This document shows positions 1-5,405 of a stretch of 7,854 nt of DNA, in pieces. The stretch spans positions 1-7,854 of the forward strand of contig JAJSAJ010000390.1 of assembly GCA_024274855.1 (NCBI GenBank), in the 5' to 3' direction. Positions within the stretch are counted from its first letter, which is position 1; each line of letters begins with the position of its first letter. This DNA is from Planctomycetota bacterium. Its GTDB lineage: Bacteria; Planctomycetota; Planctomycetia; Pirellulales; Pirellulaceae. The position numbers were made by a program, and so were the translations under genes. The notes below the pieces were generated by a model. It was not told the DNA's origin. It saw only the letters and a program-made list of their open reading frames with translations, and made no database searches.

Positions 1-94
1 AGTGGACGTTGATGAGCCAAAGTCAAAAGTCAGGCAGTTGCAACCAGCCAATTCCACTTAATCACTGAAAGGGCCGGCGAATCAATGGTTGTCG

Positions 95-231
95 CGGCCT
101 TGATCGTAAGGTGGTCCAGGTAGGTCCCGCTTGCCGAGCGGGACATGGTGTAATCCAGGACACTACAAGAGGTTTGGAACTGCAGCCGGAACCTGTTTGC
201 CCGCTGCTGGACCGGCTAGCGATCAAGGCCG
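95..231. mobile_element. MITE-like inverted-repeat element with flanking direct repeats
   Basis: The ends are perfect 12-base inverted repeats: CGGCCTTGATCG at 95-106 and CGATCAAGGCCG at 220-231. Immediately outside them lies the same 7-mer, GTTGTCG, at 88-94 and 232-238; counting overlap with the repeat ends the direct repeat is 10 bases (87-96 and 231-240). This is the layout of a short non-autonomous transposable element with a target duplication. Inside, a second complementary pair (GGTCCAG 113-119 with CTGGACC 207-213) is in register with the outer pair, and an 8-bp hairpin occupies 124-144. The nested stems would also fold as RNA, so a structured RNA or a retroelement remnant is the alternative. 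No transposase is present in the window. The geometry is seen directly; the mobile origin is inference. Confidence 0.45.
124..144. repeat. Perfect 8-bp hairpin inside the element
   Basis: GTCCCGCT (124-131) and AGCGGGAC (137-144) are exact reverse complements around the five-base loop TGCCG. No T-run follows on either strand, so this is not a typical intrinsic terminator. It forms the central arm of the larger nested fold at 95-231. Confidence 0.7.
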
Positions 232-390
232 GTTGTCGCGTTCACGGAGGGCGTTCGTGCGGCGATCCTCCTTAGCTGCGAGACTGATTCACCCATGGGG
301 GCCTGTACGCGGAAGAGTGCGACAGTTATTGATTGGCGAATCCTAAGCATTCAGAACACTGAACGTCCACGTGCAATTCGAAGGGGGGAG

Positions 391-427
391 GAAGCTCGGC
401 ATGTATACATGTCGGGCTTCATTTTTT
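391..427 (+). terminator. Intrinsic terminator, + strand
   Basis: Bases 391-405 pair with 406-420 along their whole length, with two G-T wobbles. The centre is the 12-base palindrome CATGTATACATG, so the real loop opens there. An A and then six T (422-427) follow directly on the + strand, giving the classic stem plus U-tract. On the minus strand the hairpin is followed by a C-rich run, so it is not a good terminator for the minus-strand gene that stops at 456, although the stem could still protect that transcript's 3' end. No + strand gene is visible upstream within the window, which makes the transcript it ends worth identifying. Confidence 0.75.
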
Positions 428-455
428 GGCTCGACACGTCCCGCCGGTCGCTGGG

Positions 456-869
456 CTACTTCCAGTTCCAAAACCAGTAACGGTAGTCTTCAATCGCTGC
501 CGCCGCTGAGCAGTCTCGTGGAATCCCCAGCTCGACAATCGGTACGTCCATGACATAGCCGGCCTTCTCAATGCGGCACAGGATTCCCGAGAAAAGAGCA
601 TCTTCCGATTGTTGCAGCGGGTCGAGCAGCGTGGCAATGGTCCCGATGTGACACGGGTAGGTTCGGTCTGGGTGGTAGACAGTTTGGCCAGATTCGATCT
701 GGCGCGACAAGTGATGGAAGAAGACGTGCAACGTTTCGTCCGTTACCCGCGGCAGATCGCAACCGGTCTGCCCAAGAACCCGTGCAATGCGATCAAACGG
801 AGTACTCGGGAGTACGGGGGATACGGACAGGTGCGACTCGACGCTTGGCTGATATGTCATCGTAGTCAT
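456..869 (-). CDS. Unrecognised 137-residue protein downstream of csrA
   Basis: I do not recognise this protein. It is 137 residues, with no signal peptide or membrane segment. The first 20 or so residues (Ser/Val/Pro-rich) look disordered and the rest looks like a compact mixed fold. The C-terminus is strikingly aromatic (DYRYWFWNWK). Four cysteines (near residues 33, 69-70 and 97, plus one near 119) show no obvious zinc-site spacing. I chose the ATG at 867-869 because AGGAAGG (880-886, read on the minus strand) lies 10 bases upstream; the ATG three codons later has no such site. It lies 69 bases downstream of csrA on the same strand, with no terminator between, so the two are probably co-transcribed. 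That pairing hints at a regulatory link but does not prove one. The frame is well supported by its start signal and protein-like composition. Confidence 0.75.
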   Translation of the reverse strand: MTTMTYQPSVESHLSVSPVLPSTPFDRIARVLGQTGCDLPRVTDETLHVFFHHLSRQIESGQTVYHPDRTYPCHIGTIATLLDPLQQSEDALFSGILCRIEKAGYVMDVPIVELGIPRDCSAAAAIEDYRYWFWNWK

Positions 870-938
870 TGAATTCGGTCCTTCCTGAAAGCCGGATGAT
901 TCCGTCGGCCGGTGTTGGGGAGTACGACTTTGCTAGCA

Positions 939-1145
939 TCAAGTGCACACCAGGATGCTATCAGCAAACTCGCACGGTTGCGTATTCTTGGCCAGGGTCG
1001 CCTGCAGTTCGGATCGATGGATGGAAACGGACGAGGGTGCCTGGATTCCAAGCTTGATGCGGCCCCCTTTGATTTCCAGTACGGTTACCGAGATCTGGCC
1101 ATCGATGACAATTGTTTCGCCTACTTTGCGTCCCAGTACCAACAT
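939..1145 (-). CDS. csrA: Carbon storage regulator CsrA/RsmA family
   Basis: This is a small RNA-binding dimer that recognises GGA motifs near ribosome binding sites and changes translation or stability of target mRNAs. At 68 residues it is within the family's usual 60-80. It opens with MLVLGRKVGE, the conserved first strand, including Leu4 and Arg6. It has the typical middle (VTVLEIKGGRIKLGIQAP, residues 20-37) and the conserved His43-Arg44 of the RNA-binding surface. The last 15 residues diverge, as is normal. The start ATG (1143-1145) has AAGGAG 8 bases upstream (1154-1159 on the minus strand). That site sits in an A-N-GGA context, so feedback control by CsrA itself is possible but is only inference. 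The hypothetical gene at 456-869 follows it. No flagellar genes, its frequent neighbours elsewhere, are in this window. Confidence 0.94.
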   Translation of the reverse strand: MLVLGRKVGETIVIDGQISVTVLEIKGGRIKLGIQAPSSVSIHRSELQATLAKNTQPCEFADSILVCT

Positions 1146-1534
1146 TGCTCAAACTCCTTACTTTTGAAAATCCGCCGCCTTGCGGTTGTCTCTTCAAGCT
1201 TCCAGTGCGGTCTACTGTTTGAAGCCTGTTGTTTTCGGCATTCAACGATCATCGGATCGGATACCACGTCATTTGTTGTGACAACTATGGCACAGTCGGA
1301 CAATACGCGCCATCGGGGAAATAGATACTTGGGGAAAAGTTATTCCCGAAAATGTTATAGGGGTTTTCCCGATGCCTCGTGCGAGCTATCAGCTCAGTTC
1401 GTTCGGCTTGCGGCGGAAGCTATCGGCGAGAATTCGACTCCAATCACTTGACGACTCACAGCGAACTCGCCACATTCATTGGAGCCAAACATGGTCAGGG
1501 AGCGGAGTCGCGGTCAAAGAAGGATCTGGTTGTC
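1146..1534. other. Divergent spacer between csrA and the kinase gene
   Basis: This 389-base spacer must hold the promoters of both divergent units. I see no confident -35/-10 pair. Visible elements are the csrA ribosome binding site (1154-1159, minus), a perfect short dyad GTTGTGACAAC at 1275-1285 that could be an operator, and the nested dyad at 1311-1374. The kinase frame is open back to 1379, but residues encoded before 1535 show no domain-like character, so I treat 1375-1534 as untranslated leader. Confidence 0.5.
1311..1374. promoter_or_regulatory. Nested dyad upstream of the kinase gene
   Basis: CATCGGGGAAA (1311-1321) pairs with TTTTCCCGATG (1364-1374) over 11 positions with one wobble. 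Inside it, GGGAA (1332-1336) pairs with TTCCC (1343-1347). GGGGAAA occurs twice and TTCCCGA twice in 64 bases, so the site could be a cluster of operator half-sites or a leader hairpin of the kinase mRNA, ending 160 bases before the chosen start codon. The pairing is seen; the function is inference. Confidence 0.35.
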
Positions 1535-2848
1535 ATGAACGAGAACGGACTGTTCGAGCAGTTGCCGGTCGGTGTTGCGGTACTAGACAGGGTGGGCCGA
1601 TTTCAGCGAAGCAACCCGGCCTTTCGGAAAGCCGTGGGGTACGGATCGGAAGGATTGTCGGCGATACGGTTGTCGGAACTGGTATTGCCCGAGGCGCGCA
1701 ACGACGTAGCCGAGATGCTGCGGCAATTGGCGGACAATCGGCGGGAGGAGGTATGCCGAACGATCCAGTGCATTGATGGTCGTGGCAATCCGCGGTGGAT
1801 AACCATGTCGATTCGTTTGGCGGAAATCGACGACGTATCGGATGCCCACATGCTGGTTACGGCGGTCGATGTCACGGCACAGAGGCAGACCGAAGCGAAT
1901 TTAGCTCGCGACAAAGAAGAATTCGAGCGAATCTTTCATGCAGTGCCTGATCCGATCGCGGTTTTGGATGTCGACCACCGAATTGTGCGCGTTAATCGGG
2001 CGATGGCACAACGTTTGGGATGCACTCGGGAAGAGATTATCGGACACACGTGTTTTGAGGTTGTGCACGGATTCGACAGGCCGATGAAGGAATGTCCGCA
2101 TGCGTGTCTCTTGGGTGATGGTGTCGAGTGTCACCGGGAGATACACGAGGACCGGTTGGGGGGCGATTTTCTGGTATCGGTCAGCCCGATACGTGATGCG
2201 AATGGACGACTAGCGGGTGGCATTCATGTGGCGAGGGACATCACCAAGCGTAAACAGGCGGAACTGGCGTTGCACAAAGCCAACAGCACGCTCGAAAAAC
2301 GCGTTACGGATCGCACGCGAGAGCTGGACGCGTTGAACCAGACGCTGCGTCAGGAGATTGTCGAGCGGCATCGATTGGAAGCCGAAGTACTTCATGCCGG
2401 GACTCGAGAACAACGCCGCATGGGCGAGGAACTCCACGATCAACTCGGCCAAGAATTGACGGGATTGCGTTACCTGGCCAGTAGTTTGGCTCGACGTTTG
2501 CGAACATTGGATTTGTCGGAAGCGAATACGGCGACCGAACTGGCCTCTGGAATTGGGCAGGCGCTGCAACGAACTCGCGCTATCGTCCGTGGCCTGCTCC
2601 CGGTCGAAATCGACGCTCGAAACCTCGTGCCCGCTCTGGAATCGCTTGCCGCCGACATTGAAGAGCGTTTCGCACTCACCTGCCGGTTTCTCATGCGAGG
2701 TATCGTGCCGATCAAAGATGATCACACGGCAATTCAACTCTATCGCATTGTTCAGGGAGCGTCGAACAATGCGATCAAGCATGGTCATGCGGAAAACATC
2801 AATATCGAGATCTTTACGCAGGATGATCAGATCGTGTTGCGAGTGTAG
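1535..2848 (+). CDS. PAS-PAS sensor histidine kinase, cut short by in-frame TAG
   Basis: This is the cytoplasmic sensor kinase of a NarL-type two-component pair, with no membrane segments. From the chosen ATG there are 437 residues. PAS 1 spans about 7-120. PAS 2 spans about 130-240 and carries C173, H178, C187 and C191 in a Cys/His-rich loop of the type seen in possible metal- or redox-sensing PAS domains. A coiled coil follows at about 236-292. The HisKA_3 dimerisation helix has phosphoacceptor His301 in EELHDQLGQEL, and the start of the HATPase domain has the N-box (N411, N412 in ASNNAIKHG). The TAG at 2846-2848 comes directly before the G1 box, so the product lacks most of the ATP site and should not autophosphorylate. 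I chose ATG 1535 because GAAGGA lies 10 bases upstream and PAS 1 begins just after it; an in-frame ATG at 1379 would add 52 residues of no recognisable character. The cognate regulator follows. Confidence 0.85.
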   Translation: MNENGLFEQLPVGVAVLDRVGRFQRSNPAFRKAVGYGSEGLSAIRLSELVLPEARNDVAEMLRQLADNRREEVCRTIQCIDGRGNPRWITMSIRLAEIDDVSDAHMLVTAVDVTAQRQTEANLARDKEEFERIFHAVPDPIAVLDVDHRIVRVNRAMAQRLGCTREEIIGHTCFEVVHGFDRPMKECPHACLLGDGVECHREIHEDRLGGDFLVSVSPIRDANGRLAGGIHVARDITKRKQAELALHKANSTLEKRVTDRTRELDALNQTLRQEIVERHRLEAEVLHAGTREQRRMGEELHDQLGQELTGLRYLASSLARRLRTLDLSEANTATELASGIGQALQRTRAIVRGLLPVEIDARNLVPALESLAADIEERFALTCRFLMRGIVPIKDDHTAIQLYRIVQGASNNAIKHGHAENINIEIFTQDDQIVLRV

Positions 2849-3046
2849 GATGACGGTATTGGGATCCCTGACAAGACTGAACGGGGATTGGGATCTGGAT
2901 TGCAGATTATGCGGTACCGTGCCTGTGCGGTTGGCGGGACGTTTGATGTCCGACAGGGTGATGATGGTGGCACGGTTGTCACATGTATTTTGAGCCAGGA
3001 GGGATCACATGGTTGCCAAGAGCAAGCAGAAGTCAAGCTCGCATAG
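2849..3046 (+). pseudogene. Severed C-terminal end of the kinase ATPase domain
   Basis: Reading on in the same frame after the TAG gives 65 clean codons and then TAG at 3044-3046. They encode exactly what the kinase lacks: the G1 box (DDGIGIP), the G2 region (ERGLGSGLQIM) and the closing strands with GGTFDV and GGTVVTCIL. Up to 437 plus this stretch, the protein would be 503 residues with a Glu or similar in place of the stop (GAG to TAG is one base). There is no good start codon or ribosome binding site to express this piece alone. The undamaged frame argues for a very recent nonsense mutation, a base-call error, or readthrough. The last 38 bases overlap the response regulator gene in another frame, the usual layout of a coupled kinase-regulator pair. 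Confidence 0.85.
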
Positions 3047-3680
3047 AATACTCGTTGTCGATGATCATCCAATTGTTCGTCGAGGCCTGCGGCAACTGGT
3101 CAGTGGCGAGCCCAATTTGGAGGTAGTCGGTGAAGCGGAAGATGTGAACCAGGCACTCGATCAGTTCGATGCGACTCGCCCCGATCTCGTGATCGTGGAC
3201 TTGTCGCTCAAGGAAGGGCATGGACTCGACCTGATCGCCGAGATCAAATCTCGCGACCGACGGACGAAGATTTTGGTTTCGTCGATGCATGACGAATCGC
3301 TGTTTGCCGAGCGGGTACTCCGGGCCGGCGCTTTGGGGTACATCAGCAAACAAGAATCGCCCGACGAGTTGCTCAGGGCAATCTGCCACGTTTTGAGCGG
3401 CGAGATCTACCTGAGTTCTCGGATGGCCAATCGCCTTCTAGGACGACTCGTTGGCGGCGAATCGCTCGACCAAGACCCAATCGAACGTCTTTCGGATCGG
3501 GAACTGGAGGTCTTTGAAATGATTGGGCAGGGACTGCGCACGAAACAAATTGCCCAGAGCCTCGACCTGAGCCCGAAGACTATCGAAGCACATCGAGAGA
3601 AAATCAAGACAAAACTGAATCTGACGAACGGCACGGAGTTAAGCCGCGAGGCAACCCAGTGGGTGCTGGAGAACGGGTAG
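3009..3680 (+). CDS. NarL/LuxR-family response regulator
   Basis: This is a DNA-binding transcription regulator activated by phosphotransfer. It has 223 residues, a standard length. The receiver domain (about 13-128) has the acidic pair Asp18-Asp19, phosphoacceptor Asp64 in LVIVDLSL, the switch Ser92 and the conserved Lys114 in GYISKQE. The LuxR-type helix-turn-helix covers about 160-210, with LSDRELEVFEMIGQG and the recognition region LSPKTIEAHREKIKTKL. The start ATG follows AGGAGGG (2997-3003) by five bases, a strong site, so the gene is probably well translated even though the kinase upstream is interrupted. It overlaps the end of the original kinase frame by 38 bases, marking that kinase as its partner. 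With the kinase broken it could be constitutively inactive, act unphosphorylated, or be served by another kinase or small phosphodonor. Confidence 0.97.
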   Translation: MVAKSKQKSSSHRILVVDDHPIVRRGLRQLVSGEPNLEVVGEAEDVNQALDQFDATRPDLVIVDLSLKEGHGLDLIAEIKSRDRRTKILVSSMHDESLFAERVLRAGALGYISKQESPDELLRAICHVLSGEIYLSSRMANRLLGRLVGGESLDQDPIERLSDRELEVFEMIGQGLRTKQIAQSLDLSPKTIEAHREKIKTKLNLTNGTELSREATQWVLENG

Positions 3681-3721
3681 AGCTCCAGGCATTCGCAATC
3701 ATCCGATACGGCAGAACTCCC

Positions 3722-3740
3722 GCCCGCGACACGGGCTTCT
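3722..3740 (+). terminator. Weak terminator-like hairpin after the response regulator
   Basis: GCCCG (3722-3726) pairs with CGGGC (3732-3736) around the loop CGACA, followed by TTCT. It begins about 40 bases after the regulator's stop codon. The stem is short and the T-run poor, so termination here is only possible. Confidence 0.3.
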
Positions 3741-3755
3741 CACGACACGTTGACT

Positions 3756-3806
3756 CTGTCGATCGTTGGCGGAGCGTGCCCGAAGCATGCTCCGTCGATT
3801 AGACAG
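3756..3806. terminator. Extended dyad between convergent genes
   Basis: The core is a 10-bp stem (3770-3779 with 3785-3794, one G-T wobble) around the loop CCGAA. It is extended outward by ATCG/CGAT (3762-3765 with 3796-3799) and CTGTC/GACAG (3756-3760 with 3802-3806). It lies in the 181-base spacer between the + strand regulator and the minus-strand nucleoside hydrolase, where a two-way terminator or 3'-end stabiliser would be expected. Neither side has a T-tract, so its action as an intrinsic terminator is uncertain. Confidence 0.45.
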
Positions 3807-3861
3807 CCTCACGCTTGGGCGGCGACCTCGTGAACCGAGCACACAGGCTTGCCGTGTCCGA

Positions 3862-4803
3862 TCAGGTTGCATTTCCGGCCAGCGTCAGTGCATGAGTGAA
3901 ATACGCGCTGACACGCGGCACATCGATCCCCAACGCAACGTCCATATTCGGACGCCACTGCGGGTTGCGGCGGCGGTCGAAAACCGTGGCACCCATCGTC
4001 AATTCGCCCTGCGTCTCCACGTCTCCCGCCAATTCCGTGAAGTCGAACAGATCGGGCTCAACGACCGCCGCCAATGCCACGCAGTCGTGAAGATGAATGC
4101 TCTCCTGGCCAAGACGCTGATGGTAAGCTCTAAAAATAAACGGAAGGATCTGCCTCAGAAATCGACCCACACGTGTTTCGTCACTCGGAAGCTCGTCCAG
4201 AAAGTCGAGTGTCAATTCTACCTGACGGGTGACATCCAGTGGCACCAGTGTCTTCGTTACGGGGGAACGGAGGGCAACACGTGCACTGACCGGATCCTGA
4301 TAGATGTTGAACTCGGCCGCGGGAGTGACATTGCCATTTCCATCGACGCAACCACCCATCACAACCAGACGATCAACCATTGAGGGAAGATCCGGATCTC
4401 GCTGAAAGGCCCTCGCAATGTTAGTCAGCGGGCCGAGGCAGATCAGTGTGATGCAGTTCGGATCGGCACGGACCGCATCACAGATCACTTTCTCGGAAGG
4501 ATGCTGGTGATGGAGACGCGAGACTTGATAGCCGGAATTCCCAAGACCATCCTCGCCGTGCATATACCGCGCATCGGTCGCGGGACTTGTGTCCGGTGCC
4601 GTGGCGACACCCAGACGCGGATATCGCAACGGGTCCAACTGCTCGATGATCGTCTGGACGTTGCGACTCGACTGCGCCGCCGACACGTTGCCTGCGGTCG
4701 CTGTGATCGCAACGACGTCCAGCCGAGGGTCAAACAGGGCCATTGACAACGCTACGGCATCATCAATTCCCGGGTCACAGTCAATAATTACCTTCCTGGC
4801 CAT
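3862..4803 (-). CDS. Nucleoside hydrolase (inosine-uridine preferring type)
   Basis: This enzyme cleaves the N-glycosidic bond of ribonucleosides to give ribose and free base, for nucleoside salvage; it is cytosolic. The protein is 313 residues, the family norm. The N-terminal calcium/ribose-binding signature DCDPGIDDA is at 8-16 (Asp10, Asp14, Asp15). MHGEDGLG at 81-88 supplies His82. AEFNIYQDP at 163-171 supplies the conserved Glu and Asn that contact ribose. HDCVA at 239-243 supplies His239 and the calcium ligand Asp240. From memory, His82 and His239 match positions used by the pyrimidine/inosine group, favouring uridine, cytidine or inosine as substrate, but exact specificity cannot be read from sequence. 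The start ATG follows a modest AGG motif. It is a single-gene unit, convergent with the response regulator. All key residues are present, so it should be active. Confidence 0.97.
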   Translation of the reverse strand: MARKVIIDCDPGIDDAVALSMALFDPRLDVVAITATAGNVSAAQSSRNVQTIIEQLDPLRYPRLGVATAPDTSPATDARYMHGEDGLGNSGYQVSRLHHQHPSEKVICDAVRADPNCITLICLGPLTNIARAFQRDPDLPSMVDRLVVMGGCVDGNGNVTPAAEFNIYQDPVSARVALRSPVTKTLVPLDVTRQVELTLDFLDELPSDETRVGRFLRQILPFIFRAYHQRLGQESIHLHDCVALAAVVEPDLFDFTELAGDVETQGELTMGATVFDRRRNPQWRPNMDVALGIDVPRVSAYFTHALTLAGNAT

Positions 4804-5061
4804 ATTACCTGCCCGCTACTGACGAAAAGAAAACCTGGGACCGAAGTACGCTTGCCGATGACGCTGGTGTTTCTTTTCAGCGCGTTCCCAACCGAGTTCG
4901 CCCTGAAAAACCAGCATTTCGACAATTTAGACCGAGAACCGCGTTGCCACAGCTCCGTTTCCTCCACCATTGCACCCGCCGATTGTACCGTCTGGCAATT
5001 CGATGAACAAGACAATGCCCCATGTCGTCTTTGGTTGCGGGAAGCCGGTCGTTAGTATGCT

Positions 5062-5091
5062 TATAGAGCGGAAGCTGATCATTTGAGTCAA
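5062..5091 (-). promoter_or_regulatory. Possible sigma-70-like promoter for the nucleoside hydrolase
   Basis: On the minus strand TTGACT (5086-5091) is followed after 18 bases by TCTATA (5062-5067). The -35 is close to consensus and the -10 is fair. It points toward the nucleoside hydrolase, whose start is about 260 bases away, so the leader would be long. This is weak evidence on its own. Confidence 0.22.
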
Positions 5092-5094
5092 ATT

Positions 5095-5283
5095 CTATCG
5101 ACCAACGAGAGCGGGCTTGCGGTACTCGGGCGGTAGCTCGTAATTGGTTCGAGGCCGTGCCTCGTTAGAATCAAAGGTCCCATCCCGCAAACTGTCCGAG
5201 CGGGTGCGAGAGATGATCGACGAGAAATGACGGATATCGGCCGTTGCCCGAGCTGGATCCGCGGGTTTCCATAAGGTTCCCAC
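5095..5283 (-). CDS. Possible small protein or gene remnant
   Basis: I do not recognise it. From a GTG at 5281-5283 it would be 62 residues. The ending (NYELPPEYRKPALVGR) and the balanced composition look like a true protein C-terminus. The frame stays open upstream to a stop at 5398-5400, giving about 38 more protein-like residues (including RKPNILLFRGK), but that part has no ATG, GTG or TTG to start it, and it runs under the start of trpD on the other strand. There is no clear ribosome binding site for the GTG. It may be a short gene with an unusual start, the remnant of a truncated longer gene, or chance. Confidence is low. Confidence 0.25.
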   Translation of the reverse strand: MGTLWKPADPARATADIRHFSSIISRTRSDSLRDGTFDSNEARPRTNYELPPEYRKPALVGR

Positions 5284-5391
5284 CCTGTCAGGAACGATCC
5301 CAGCGGCCTCCGAACGCTGGGCAGTCTTGCCACGGAATAACAGAATGTTCGGCTTGCGTGTGTTGGAAGGCAGCGACAGACCGTGACTAAG

Positions 5392-5396
5392 TGGAG
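5392..5396 (+). promoter_or_regulatory. Ribosome binding site deciding the trpD start
   Basis: GGAGG here lies nine bases before the GTG at 5406, normal spacing. The other in-frame GTG (5391) lies at the edge of this motif and has only GGAAGG about 20 bases upstream, too far to work well. This favours 5406 as the real start. Confidence 0.7.
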
Positions 5397-5405
5397 GCTA
5401 TTGCA

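Larger units (their letters stand above)
1..455. other. Leading gene-poor region
   Basis: No reading frame here looks like a real protein. At the left edge two + strand frames are open from the window start, one ending at TAA 59-61 and one at TGA 66-68. Either could be the tail of a gene lying outside the window, but there are too few codons to judge. The rest holds a MITE-like inverted-repeat element (95-231) and a terminator-type hairpin with T-tract (391-427). The terminator points to a + strand transcript ending here, so either an upstream gene has a long 3' tail or an untranslated RNA is made from this stretch. The 71-codon TTG-started frame at 131-346 runs across the inverted repeat and has no ribosome binding site or recognisable motif, so I do not call it a gene. 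Confidence 0.6.
4804..5390. other. Long spacer between nucleoside hydrolase and trpD
   Basis: About 590 bases lie between the divergent nucleoside hydrolase and trpD. I see no recognisable gene in 4804-5090. A weak minus-strand promoter candidate (5062-5091) could serve the hydrolase. A small minus-strand frame at 5095-5283 has somewhat protein-like content and is listed separately. A perfect 6-bp hairpin (CGAGGC 5150-5155 with GCCTCG 5159-5164) lies inside that frame. No Trp-rich leader peptide or attenuator is visible before trpD. Confidence 0.5.

Noticed and set aside
95..231. Retron msr-msd RNA (inverted repeats enclosing hairpins)
   Set aside because: No reverse transcriptase gene follows; the next genes are a hypothetical protein and csrA on the other strand.
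131..346. 71-codon TTG-started + strand frame
   Set aside because: It runs through the inverted-repeat element, has no ribosome binding site, and its Arg/Ser/Ala-rich translation has no recognisable motif.
1379..1534. 52-residue N-terminal extension of the kinase
   Set aside because: The encoded residues look random, PAS 1 starts right after the ATG at 1535, and that ATG has an upstream GAAGGA.
3862..4383. Long + strand frame (3766-4383) antisense to the nucleoside hydrolase
   Set aside because: It is a shadow of the clearly real minus-strand enzyme; its translation has no domain character.
4852..5055. 67-codon + strand frame and overlapping 75-codon minus frame (4788-5015)
   Set aside because: Low-complexity or Cys/Ser-rich translations with no motif, no good start signals, and mutual overlap suggest chance frames.
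5150..5164. Perfect 6-bp hairpin as a terminator
   Set aside because: The loop is only three bases and no T-tract follows on either strand.
5391..5405. GTG at 5391 as the trpD start
   Set aside because: The GGAGG motif would overlap the coding start and no other site is properly spaced; GTG 5406 fits better.
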